Below are positions 17,223 through 25,246 of a stretch of 40,334 nucleotides of DNA, piece after piece (position 1 is the first letter of the stretch; every line of letters starts with the position of its first letter). The stretch covers positions 1-40,334 of the forward strand of contig JAJPHP010000008.1 of NCBI GenBank assembly GCA_021325255.1. Direction: 5' to 3'. Both the position numbers and the translations under genes were made by a program. The stretch is from Nitrososphaerota archaeon. GTDB taxonomy: Archaea > Thermoproteota > Nitrososphaeria > Nitrososphaerales > CADDZS01. The notes under the pieces are model-generated. The model had not been told where the DNA came from and ran no database searches. It saw only the letters and a program-made list of their open reading frames with translations.

Positions 17223-17921
17223 TATAAAATTGGAACCCCGAACCTATTGGGAAAAATGATAATCCATTCGTTGCATTTTTTGCCCCCAAAGGCGGCCTCT
17301 GATGCTCGCTGACTGACTTTAAGCGTCATTTGCACTTGTCTTTGCTTCTCCAGACACTTTCGATTATTGGGTGCTTGTTTTTGATATCTGCTCGTCAGGT
17401 CGGCCAAATCACCCTGAATTGGCGTTCGGAACTATGCTACTCTTATCCTGCAAGCTATCGCGATATCGATATACAGAGTCACGAAACAAGGTGATGGCTA
17501 GAAGTGATTGCTTCAGATAAGGAAGAGCAGTCATTTCCTCGACCTTCTTGGCGAGTCTGCTTTCTGTGTTTCTTCATCAAGGTCGTCACAGTGACCGTGG
17601 TTTGGCTTTTCTAGAGAGGTGACCGTGGCATTGGGAGAGGTTGCATGTGCGACCGTCGTATGGCGGACCTGCGGGTTTGTCACAGTAATTGTTGTCGTGG
17701 GTACTGATCGAGTTGCGGTCGTGCACGCGTAGAATGTGCAAGTCGAAGAAGAGTGAAAGCTCATAATATCCCAAGAATCTCGCGCTGACAATTAAAACCG
17801 CCACGGCGCTGTACCCCACATTCATGAGTATCAATTAGGCGAAGGCGTGCGTGGGAAGCGCCACGATTGCCATGAGCAGTAGCAGCAACAGTAAGAGGCG
17901 AGGCAATTTGCTAATAGAAAA
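17223..17921. other. 699-bp stretch with remains of an exported protein
   Basis: On the minus strand, 17834-17770 encodes a start followed by a hydrophobic segment (MNVGYSAVAVLIVSARFLGYY). One frame over, 17765-17531 encodes a Thr-rich extracellular-type sequence (ATRSVPTTTITVTNPQV, SPNATVTSLEKP). A single indel near 17765 would join them into an anchored Thr-rich surface protein, so this looks like another broken minus-strand gene. 17407-17222 is open on the minus strand but matches nothing I recognise. No RNA gene seen. Confidence 0.3.
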
Positions 17922-18584
17922 ATGTCTGACATGTCAGACAAAAACAGTTTTTTCTCTTGGTCGACGTTGAGGACACGTTACCTGATGGCCCTCCTGGGCC
18001 TTGCCATCATATTGCTGTTGTCAAGCGTGATCCCGTACTCCTCTGGGGATACGACTCCTCCGCTGTGTTGCCAGCTTACAGTTTCTTCCTCTTCTACGAA
18101 CACTACAACATCAACATATTCGTCAACATCTGTCATCACCGGACTGCCTCCGATCGTTGACAACGTAACCGTTCATGTTCCGACAGGGGTGAGGGATGCC
18201 TCAACTACCTTGCTCATCGACAACAGCTTCGGGCTCTCCACGGTTAATCTGAATGGAGTCCTCTTCTCTCCAGACTCCTATGGGATGCAGGTCGCACTCA
18301 ACCCGAGTCCGCCCTTCGCAGTTCCACAGGGAGTGAAACAGTATCTCACACTGATCGTGGTCCTGCCACCAAGCATGACAAACGGCACCTACGACCTCCT
18401 CGGATTTGCACACTTTGACAACGGCGCAGTGCCCTTCACAGTGACGGTGGTCGTTGGCTCGGCTACTGGCTCCGTAGCAGGTCAGCCGGTTCCGTTCTCT
18501 GCCACCACTATTGGACTCATCGCTCTCCTAGTGATCATTAGCTGCGCAGGCGCATACGCATACGTGAAGGAGCAACGAGGTTAA
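17922..18584 (+). CDS. Membrane-anchored surface protein, hypothetical
   Basis: 220-residue protein with an N-terminal signal anchor (LMALLGLAIILLLSSVIP, about residues 21-38) and a Ser/Thr-rich linker. A beta-rich extracellular domain follows (VTVHVPTGVRDASTTLLIDNS, YLTLIVVLPPSMTNGTYDLLGFAHFDNG in part). A C-terminal membrane helix (TTIGLIALLVIISCAGAYAYV) is followed by KEQRG. Both ends are membrane-embedded, with the beta domain presumably outside. The fold suggests an immunoglobulin-like accessory protein; function unknown. ATG 17922 and ATG 17931 are both possible starts, and an 18-bp perfect palindrome overlaps them. Confidence 0.65.
   Translation: MSDMSDKNSFFSWSTLRTRYLMALLGLAIILLLSSVIPYSSGDTTPPLCCQLTVSSSSTNTTTSTYSSTSVITGLPPIVDNVTVHVPTGVRDASTTLLIDNSFGLSTVNLNGVLFSPDSYGMQVALNPSPPFAVPQGVKQYLTLIVVLPPSMTNGTYDLLGFAHFDNGAVPFTVTVVVGSATGSVAGQPVPFSATTIGLIALLVIISCAGAYAYVKEQRG
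17923..17940. promoter_or_regulatory. 18-bp perfect palindrome over the start codon
   Basis: TGTCTGACATGTCAGACA equals its own reverse complement and contains both candidate ATG codons of the surface-protein gene (the first overlapping by two bases). It could be a repressor site or an mRNA hairpin masking the start; function is not shown. Confidence 0.4.
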
Positions 18585-18638
18585 AGTATGGACCAGTGGG
18601 GGGAATTGGGCGCAGGAATCGATTTTCGCTGAGCGTGA

Positions 18639-18648
18639 ACTTATAAGT
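18639..18648. promoter_or_regulatory. Palindromic TATA-like box
   Basis: ACTTATAAGT is a self-complementary TATA-type sequence in the 144-bp gap between two convergent genes. It could direct transcription antisense to either gene. No ORF follows closely in either direction. Confidence 0.25.
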
Positions 18649-18728
18649 GTCAGCCGTCCGCTACCATCACTCTTTTCTTTTGGCAGTGCCCCTCTTCTCG
18701 ACCCTTATTTGAAAGGCGTCCGTAGCAC

Positions 18729-19967
18729 CTATTTCTTGGATTCGCTCTTTCTTGTAGCTGAAATAATTGAGAGAACGTCTCTGTCGTTGAGGTGGTAATC
18801 TGCCGGCAGCCTCAGACCCGATCGTGCATCAACTGCATAGAGCAAACCCTTTGCCAGTTCAGAGTGGACTGACATTGCAAGATCGACGACGGTCGAACCG
18901 CTCTGCAGTAGAAATACGTCAGGAAGCACGTTTCCAGCCCTGTCGGAAAACTTTGTCGCGTCGGAGACCGGGTAAACAGCATTCATCCTGAGAAGTTTGA
19001 AAACCGCAACATTTAGGGCGAATTGTACACCAGTTCGCAGATATTCTCCCAATATCGCAGTATTGATGTGCGAGAGCGCCCAACTCTGTTTCTCGGTAAG
19101 GTTCGCTCCCTTGACAATGTCGAACCTCTCCTCGCCTGGAAAGTACTTGATCGCACCGCTCTGCTCAGCACGCCTGAGAGTAAGTTCGGACTCTGCACTA
19201 CACGGGACCACGATCATATCGCGATAATTCTCTCTTATCTTGGCAAAGTTCTTCGCAGACTCGGGGACGTCCATCTTGTTGGCGACTATCAGCGTCGGCT
19301 TCGATATCTCCTTGAGGGACCAGGCGAACTCCCTCTTGTTGTCTTCGGTCCACCTGTCGACGTCTTCTCCGACGAGACCCTTGCGACGAAGTGCCTCGGT
19401 TACGTGCGCCCGTTGGACGCCGATTCCATGCATGAGTTCGCTTACTTCGGCGGCGAAATCTGCGTTGGGGGAACTTCGCATGGAGCGAACTATTCGCTCG
19501 TAACTATTCTCGAAAAGTTTGAGGTACCACATGGCGAGCTCTTCTTCAATATCGGCTATGTCGGCTACTGGGTCTCCCGCTCCTGGACTTGCGATCTTAC
19601 CATCGACATCTATGCTTCCTGAGGCATCAACAACGTGAAGCAGTACGTCGGATTGAGCCGCGACGGAGAGGAATTGGTTTCCCAGCCCTCTTCCCTCCCA
19701 TGCTCCCTTTATCAGCCCAGGAAGGTCGATGATTTCGACTGGGATGTGTCTCCATCCATCGAGGCAGAGGGAGTTTCTAGGGTTGTCAGATTTGAGCCCC
19801 AGTTCCCTGTGGACGCAGAGAGTTGTTGCATGACCTGCTCCGGAGTTCGGGGACTTTGTCGTAAATGGATAGTTGCTCATCTCCATGCTCTGTGAGGTAG
19901 CGGCATTGAAGAAAGTAGTCTTACCCGTGTTCGTTTTCCCAATCAAACCGATTCTAACTGGCGGCAT
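18729..19967 (-). CDS. ychF: YchF-like (Obg family) GTP/ATP-binding protein with TGS domain
   Basis: P-loop NTPase of the Obg family, archaeal/eukaryotic YchF-like branch; such proteins associate with ribosomes. G1 is IGLIGKTNTGKTTFFNAAT, the G3 is DLPGL in VEIIDLPGLIKGAWEGRGLGNQFL (in part) and G4 is ANKMD. The C-terminal TGS-like region (PDVFLLQSGSTVVDLAMSVHSELAKGL in part, then DYHLNDRDVLSII) is clear. I chose ATG 19967 (MPPVRIGLIGKT), which starts at the conserved first strand and gives 412 residues; ATG 19988 would add seven residues. G4 NKMD is intact, which argues for guanine use, whereas bacterial YchF prefers ATP. No operon partner. Confidence 0.88.
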   Translation of the reverse strand: MPPVRIGLIGKTNTGKTTFFNAATSQSMEMSNYPFTTKSPNSGAGHATTLCVHRELGLKSDNPRNSLCLDGWRHIPVEIIDLPGLIKGAWEGRGLGNQFLSVAAQSDVLLHVVDASGSIDVDGKIASPGAGDPVADIADIEEELAMWYLKLFENSYERIVRSMRSSPNADFAAEVSELMHGIGVQRAHVTEALRRKGLVGEDVDRWTEDNKREFAWSLKEISKPTLIVANKMDVPESAKNFAKIRENYRDMIVVPCSAESELTLRRAEQSGAIKYFPGEERFDIVKGANLTEKQSWALSHINTAILGEYLRTGVQFALNVAVFKLLRMNAVYPVSDATKFSDRAGNVLPDVFLLQSGSTVVDLAMSVHSELAKGLLYAVDARSGLRLPADYHLNDRDVLSIISATRKSESKK

Positions 19968-19988
19968 TTCCCTGGCGATTACACACAT

Positions 19989-20339
19989 CCTCTCTTTGAA
20001 ACTAGAAAAAGGCTGGCTGATAGCCCAGTATGCCTTCCATGATGGACTTCAACCTTTCGTAGCATTTTCATCCAGATGTTGAATACAAAGCAAATCCAAT
20101 TTTTTGCCATCAATTTTTTAAGAAAGGCCAAAGTTGCTAGTGCGGTCGGAGAGAACTACGAGAGGAAAGAGAGGAGAGGGCCGCGATAAACCCTTATGAC
20201 CTTTCTTTTCCTGCTCCCAAATTACGTTGCAGTTTGGCTAAAGAAGGGCGCGTCCGGAGTTGAACACTCTGCGGAACTTGTATGAAACGAACAAGAATTT
20301 TTGATTACTTTAAGGATAAGGCGGTAATTCGCATTCGAT
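19989..20339. other. Divergent intergenic region
   Basis: About 350 bp between the YchF-like gene and the exonuclease gene, serving divergent promoters. A TATA-like ACTTTAAGG at 20307-20315 is centred about 29 nt before the TTG at 20340. T-rich patches near 20098-20125 and a purine-rich stretch (20153-20180) are present. No ORF or RNA fold was convincing. Confidence 0.45.
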
Positions 20340-21389
20340 TTGGCAAGAGGGGTAGTCGAGGAGACAAGCAAGTCTGGCATAACGATTTCAAAGAAAAATG
20401 GAATCGTTGTCAAGACTCCTTCCTTCAGCATTGCTTTGGATCCAAAGAGTGCCTCCACCTGTGAGTATACCTTCGTCTCCCACGCACACATTGACCACGT
20501 CCACTCGCCAAATGGCAAATCAAAAATAATTGCCAGCAAGGAGACCGCAACCCTCGCTAAGGCTCGCGGATACAATCTGGGAGAGACTATCGAATCGGCG
20601 CCTGGTATGGAACTACTTGACGCGGGGCACATACTCGGTTCGAGAGCCATACTAATTGAGGACAGTGTGCTTTACACTGGAGACTTTTCCAAGCGCGACA
20701 GGGGATTCCTCAAGGGTCTCGGCGGCATAAAATGCGACACCCTCATAATGGAAACAACTTACGGCAAGCCGCACTATAGATTCAGGGAGACTGCGGAGAT
20801 AGTGGCTCAAGTCAGCAGAGTGATTGCTGAGTGCTTCCATCAGTGCAGGCCCGTAGTACTCACCGGGTATCCCCTAGGGAAGGCTCAGCTCCTATCGTTC
20901 CTATTCCATAACTGGGATCCGGTATTCGTCCACGAGTCTGTTCACAAGATGAATGCGGCACACATAGACCTCGGCGTGGGCCTTCGAGAATACGTACCGT
21001 GCAAAGTGGGAGCTGGCGACGCGATCAAGCCGACGGATTCTTCGGATATTTTGTGCAAACGACCATGGATAATGATCGCACCGACATCGATGGGGAGGTC
21101 TGGTTTGATCAGGACTCTGAGGCAGAAATACGACGCAGTGATAATGGGTTTCACCGGCTGGTCTCTTGACCACGGATACAGATATTCAACCGGACTAGAT
21201 TATGCGTTTGATATCTCAGATCACTCGGACTATGGTGAACTAGTCGAGTTCGCAAAGGAGTGCAATCCTTCGAAGATCTACACTGTCCACGGGTTCGCTT
21301 CGGAATTTGCAGATCGGATGAGAGGGCTCGGATTCGACGCCGAACCTCTCGATGGCGGAGGTCAAGAGACTCTATCGCACTACGCTTGA
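20340..21389 (+). CDS. MBL-fold exonuclease-like protein (ligase-associated Exo family)
   Basis: Metallo-beta-lactamase-fold nuclease of the beta-CASP-like, DNA-ligase-associated group. Metal ligands are HAHIDH (H48, H50, D52, H53), H97 (LLDAGHILGS) and D115 (LYTGDFS), followed by IMETTYGKP. C-terminal HSD (DISDHSDYGEL) and TVHGF complete the site. Start is TTG 20340, because an in-frame TAA at 20325 excludes anything further upstream and a TATA box lies 29 nt before it. 349 residues is typical. It is followed by an Lhr-type helicase and a metallophosphoesterase, the partners of such nucleases in bacterial repair clusters. A cytoplasmic nuclease acting on DNA or RNA ends is the likely role. 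Confidence 0.82.
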   Translation: MARGVVEETSKSGITISKKNGIVVKTPSFSIALDPKSASTCEYTFVSHAHIDHVHSPNGKSKIIASKETATLAKARGYNLGETIESAPGMELLDAGHILGSRAILIEDSVLYTGDFSKRDRGFLKGLGGIKCDTLIMETTYGKPHYRFRETAEIVAQVSRVIAECFHQCRPVVLTGYPLGKAQLLSFLFHNWDPVFVHESVHKMNAAHIDLGVGLREYVPCKVGAGDAIKPTDSSDILCKRPWIMIAPTSMGRSGLIRTLRQKYDAVIMGFTGWSLDHGYRYSTGLDYAFDISDHSDYGELVEFAKECNPSKIYTVHGFASEFADRMRGLGFDAEPLDGGGQETLSHYA

Positions 21390-21555
21390 CTTGAAGACGT
21401 TGCTCTGTTCATTGGGCGTATGCTTTGCTCGCCGTTGCAATTTTTGTGCATCTGTGGTTAGTAATGAGTAGACATGCAGAAACATATCCTTAGTCGTACT
21501 TGGAGTAATACGTACCCTGCTGCTGCACCTAGTCAGCATTGAAAAAAGTTAGGTC

Positions 21556-24231
21556 ATGGCAATACAAGTAACTAGCAGATCCTATTCAAGAAAGGAGATT
21601 CTCGATCTGCTTGATCCCTCAGTGGCCGAATGGTTCTCAGGTTACCGAGAGCTGACCCCTCCTCAGCGATTTGCAGTCGCAAGTATACACAGTGGGAAGA
21701 ACACTCTAATCGCCAGCCCAACGGGAACTGGAAAGACCCTGAGTGCCTTCCTGAGCATCATCAATGAACTCGTTACATTGTCGTTGAGTGAGAAGCTTGA
21801 GGATAGCGTTTACTGCATCTACGTCAGCCCGCTGAGATCTTTGAGCAATGATATTCGCAAGAACCTTACTCTCCCGCTTGAGGAAATCAAGGGGATCATC
21901 GGAAAGCACTACGAGGAAGAAGACAGGAGGCTTACAAGTAAATTCAAGGAGATCAGAGTAGGCGTCAGGACAAGCGACACTAGCCAGAATGAGCGAGCGA
22001 AGATGCTCAAGAACCCGCCGCACATTCTAATCACGACGCCCGAGAGTCTTGCAATCTTGCTCGTTGCGCCGAAATTCAAGGAGCACCTCCGGAATGTAAG
22101 GTGGGTCATAGTCGACGAGATCCACGAGCTTTGCAGTTCAAAGCGAGGCGTGCACCTTTCGCTTTCGCTTGAGAGGTTGCAGGCGCAGTGCCTTGAGCCC
22201 TTTGCCCGCATCGGACTTTCCGCCACGATTCATCCAATTGATGAAGTTGCTAGGTTCCTCGTAGGATACGATGAAGCAGGAGGCTCAGCGGAGAGGGAGT
22301 GCAACGTGTGCGACACTCGTTTCATAAAGCCCATGGAGATAGAGGTGACCTGTCCTGCTACAGATCTCATACACAACGGCCACGAAGCAATCAGCGACGC
22401 AATGTACGGAAAGATGAAGAAGGCAATCGACGGCAACTCTACGACGCTGATTTTCACAAACACGAGATCGGGGACCGAGCGCGTCGCATTTCATCTCTCA
22501 AAGAGGAAGATTGTCGACGAGAAGCAGGTGGCAGCACATCACGGGTCTCTCTCAAGAGAGACCAGGATTAGCGTGGAGGACGACCTCAAGCAGGGGAAAA
22601 TGAAGGCCGTTGTCACAAGTACAAGCCTCGAACTCGGGCTCGACATCGGCTCGATTGACCTCGTCCTCCAGCTCGGTTCGCCAAAGTCTATCACGAGGTT
22701 TCTGCAGAGGGTCGGACGATCCGGGCACTCCATCGACAGGGTCTCCAAGGGACTTCTTCTCTCGCTCGACCGAGACGACCTGGTTGAGGTTGCGGTCATG
22801 TCATCCGAGGTAGCAAAGGGGAATCTCGATAGGCTCTACATTCCAAAGAACGCACTAGACGTGCTTGCACAGCACCTAGTCGGGATGGCGATCGAACACA
22901 AATGGTCAGTCAATGAGGCCTTCGATCTGGTGAAGAGATCTTATTGCTACCACGAGTTGAACAATGAAGCCTTCCGGCGAGTCTTGAAGTATCTTTCCGG
23001 AAGATATCAATCGCTTGATAGTTACAGAGTTTACGGAAAGATCTGGTACGACGAACTTTCCGATACGTTTGGAAAGCGCGGTTCCATGACCCGGGTGATA
23101 TACTGCACAAACATTGGAACAATTCCTGACCGCGTTTCGATCCAAGTAATTGCTAGAGGGTCGAGCCAGTGGGTTGGAGAAATTCAAGAGGAGTTCCTCG
23201 AGAAACTCAACCCCGGCGACACCTTCGTCCTCGGGGCAAAGATGTTCAAGTTTGCCTATTCCAGAGGTATGAAGGCATTTGTGGACTCGGTGGCGCTTGG
23301 AAGCCCCGTAATACCTGTGTGGATGAGCGAGTCTCTCCCTCTGAGCTTTGACCTGGGCGAAGCGATTTCTCGCTTTCGGTCGGAAATACTTTGCATGCTC
23401 CAAGAGGGGAAGACAGACGAAGAAGTTTTGGATTTTATTCGCCGAGAGACGAGCAGCGATGAGGTCGCAGCCGAGGCAATTCTCTCTTACGAGAAGGATC
23501 AGTTAGCTTTTCTGAAGTACAGCGGTATCATTGAGCCACCCGCTCATGATTCAATCGTTGTCGAAAATTACTTTGATGACCACGCGCGGCAGAACCTGAT
23601 TTTCAACTGCGTCTTTGGCAGGAGGGTTAACGAAGCTCTGGCGCGCGCAATCGGAAATTCGATCTCAGAAAAGAGGCATGGCATTCTGCAGATCACGGTC
23701 TCCGACAATGGATTCATGATTACTCTGCCGGCGGGGGTCTACATGGCCGCGCAAAATGCCCTGGATCTCATCCCTCGCTCCACCGAGCTGAGGCACTCCT
23801 TGCTGAGAGCGATAAGGAAGGGGGAAATGACTCGGAGGAGGTTTAGGCAATGTGCCGCCACCTCTCTGATGATATTGAAGAATTACAGAGGGCGCGAGAA
23901 CTCTGCGGGGAGACAGCAGGTAAGCTCTCAGATCCTGATGTCTCTGTGTGAGAGGCTGGACAGATTCCCAATCCTCGAGGAAGCATACAGGGAAGTAATG
24001 GAGGATCTTTTAGATGTGAAGAAAGCTGAGGGAGTGATAGCAGACATCGAGAACGGACGAAGAAGATTTCTAATCTGCAGGCGCGAAAAAATCCCTTCTC
24101 CGTTCTCACAAAGCTTGGTACTCCGCGGTTCGACGGACGTGGTTTCGCTTTCCTCGCGAAGAGAAGTTCTCCAATCGCTCTACGACTCTGTGATGAAACG
24201 CGTTCACGGCCAAAGCATAGTACCAGCCTAA
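21556..24231 (+). CDS. lhr: Lhr-like superfamily 2 DEAD/DEAH-box helicase
   Basis: ATP-dependent 3'-5' helicase of the Lhr type, involved in DNA repair or RNA:DNA unwinding. Motif I is ASPTGTGKT (53-61), motif II DEIH (187-190), motif III SAT (222-224) and motif VI QRVGRSGHS (384-392). The C-terminal half holds the winged-helix and Lhr-specific region (WVGEIQEEFLEKLNPGDTFVLGAKMFKF in part). 891 residues corresponds to the Lhr-core. ATG at 21556 is well placed. It lies 166 bp after the MBL nuclease and 29 bp before the phosphoesterase, so the last two are probably cotranscribed. Archaeal Lhr-core genes are widespread; the linked nuclease and phosphoesterase are what make this arrangement notable. 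Confidence 0.92.
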   Translation: MAIQVTSRSYSRKEILDLLDPSVAEWFSGYRELTPPQRFAVASIHSGKNTLIASPTGTGKTLSAFLSIINELVTLSLSEKLEDSVYCIYVSPLRSLSNDIRKNLTLPLEEIKGIIGKHYEEEDRRLTSKFKEIRVGVRTSDTSQNERAKMLKNPPHILITTPESLAILLVAPKFKEHLRNVRWVIVDEIHELCSSKRGVHLSLSLERLQAQCLEPFARIGLSATIHPIDEVARFLVGYDEAGGSAERECNVCDTRFIKPMEIEVTCPATDLIHNGHEAISDAMYGKMKKAIDGNSTTLIFTNTRSGTERVAFHLSKRKIVDEKQVAAHHGSLSRETRISVEDDLKQGKMKAVVTSTSLELGLDIGSIDLVLQLGSPKSITRFLQRVGRSGHSIDRVSKGLLLSLDRDDLVEVAVMSSEVAKGNLDRLYIPKNALDVLAQHLVGMAIEHKWSVNEAFDLVKRSYCYHELNNEAFRRVLKYLSGRYQSLDSYRVYGKIWYDELSDTFGKRGSMTRVIYCTNIGTIPDRVSIQVIARGSSQWVGEIQEEFLEKLNPGDTFVLGAKMFKFAYSRGMKAFVDSVALGSPVIPVWMSESLPLSFDLGEAISRFRSEILCMLQEGKTDEEVLDFIRRETSSDEVAAEAILSYEKDQLAFLKYSGIIEPPAHDSIVVENYFDDHARQNLIFNCVFGRRVNEALARAIGNSISEKRHGILQITVSDNGFMITLPAGVYMAAQNALDLIPRSTELRHSLLRAIRKGEMTRRRFRQCAATSLMILKNYRGRENSAGRQQVSSQILMSLCERLDRFPILEEAYREVMEDLLDVKKAEGVIADIENGRRRFLICRREKIPSPFSQSLVLRGSTDVVSLSSRREVLQSLYDSVMKRVHGQSIVPA

Positions 24232-24260
24232 GACATCGCATTGCCCTTACAGACTTTCTT

Positions 24261-25199
24261 ATGGCGTTATTGAACATGATGTGCCCGAAAAGAGAGGCAA
24301 AGTCACGCAGGGAGATTGAAAAAAGAGAAAAAGGAAGAAGAAATCTATTGCAGAAGTACATCGAACATCCGTATTCGCATGAGACATTCAAGTCTGCAAA
24401 GAAGACTCAGACCATAAGAGTCTCGGAGGAGCTGGAACTGGTCTCACCATTTCCAGCAGCCTACGTGCGGAAACACAATGCGTTGATTGTGTCCGACGTC
24501 CATCTCGGGCTTGACTCAAGGCTCGCCATGAGAGGGACGTCCTTACCTGGATCAGTATACAGAGATGTGGCCGACTCTATCCTGATCCCGACGCGGGACC
24601 TAGACTGCTCCCTTGTATACATTCTGGGTGACCTTAAGCACGGACACGGAAAACTGAACAGGTCTGAAGAATGGGAAGTGAGGGGACTCGTTCAACAGAT
24701 TCGCGCAGCTGGCGCAGAGCCGATACTCGTGAAGGGAAATCACGATAGATTCCTGAACGGAGTTCTTAGTGAGCTCCGGGTCGCGTGGCACGAAGACTAT
24801 GTCGCTCTGGAGAATATCATTTTGACGCACGGCGACAAAAAGGTGAACTCCGCGTCACGAGGTCGCGACAAACAAGACCGAAAAACAAGCGCTTGTGTAA
24901 TGGGGCACGAGCACCCCGCGGTTTCACTCCGGGTTGAGTCCAACTCGAGAAAGGAGAAGTTCAAGGCTTTCCTCGTCGTGCCTGGAAATCCGAGGAGGAG
25001 TGTACCCATGATGGTCGTGTTGCCAAGCGTCAACCCGCTGGCTTACGGGACGGAGGTCAACGGGATTCCAAAGTCAGATTTCATCTCACCCTACCTCAGA
25101 GAGGCGAGCAATCTTTGGGAGGCGGATACCTATCTGCTTGAGGTTGGGCAGCTCCTCCTTCGGTTTCCAAAGCTCGGCTTGCTTCGCAGCAAGTCGTAA
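24261..25199 (+). CDS. Metallophosphoesterase (ligase/Lhr-associated type)
   Basis: Calcineurin-like phosphoesterase. The five metal-binding motifs are present: SDVHLG (D79, H81), GDLKHG (D124), GNHD (N160-D162), THGD (H190) and GHEHP (H216, H218). GDLKH in motif II is characteristic of the DNA-repair-associated branch found next to Lhr and ATP-dependent ligase in bacteria. A basic N-terminal extension of about 45 residues (KREAKSRREIEKREKGRR) precedes the domain and might bind nucleic acid or be mis-annotated start. 312 residues. It follows lhr by 29 bp in the same orientation. Likely activity is phosphodiesterase or 2',3'-type end processing, by family inference. Confidence 0.82.
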   Translation: MALLNMMCPKREAKSRREIEKREKGRRNLLQKYIEHPYSHETFKSAKKTQTIRVSEELELVSPFPAAYVRKHNALIVSDVHLGLDSRLAMRGTSLPGSVYRDVADSILIPTRDLDCSLVYILGDLKHGHGKLNRSEEWEVRGLVQQIRAAGAEPILVKGNHDRFLNGVLSELRVAWHEDYVALENIILTHGDKKVNSASRGRDKQDRKTSACVMGHEHPAVSLRVESNSRKEKFKAFLVVPGNPRRSVPMMVVLPSVNPLAYGTEVNGIPKSDFISPYLREASNLWEADTYLLEVGQLLLRFPKLGLLRSKS

Positions 25200-25246
25200 C
25201 TACAAAGATTTCCTGTGAAAGGCCGAATGCCTTTCGGCTACTCCTC

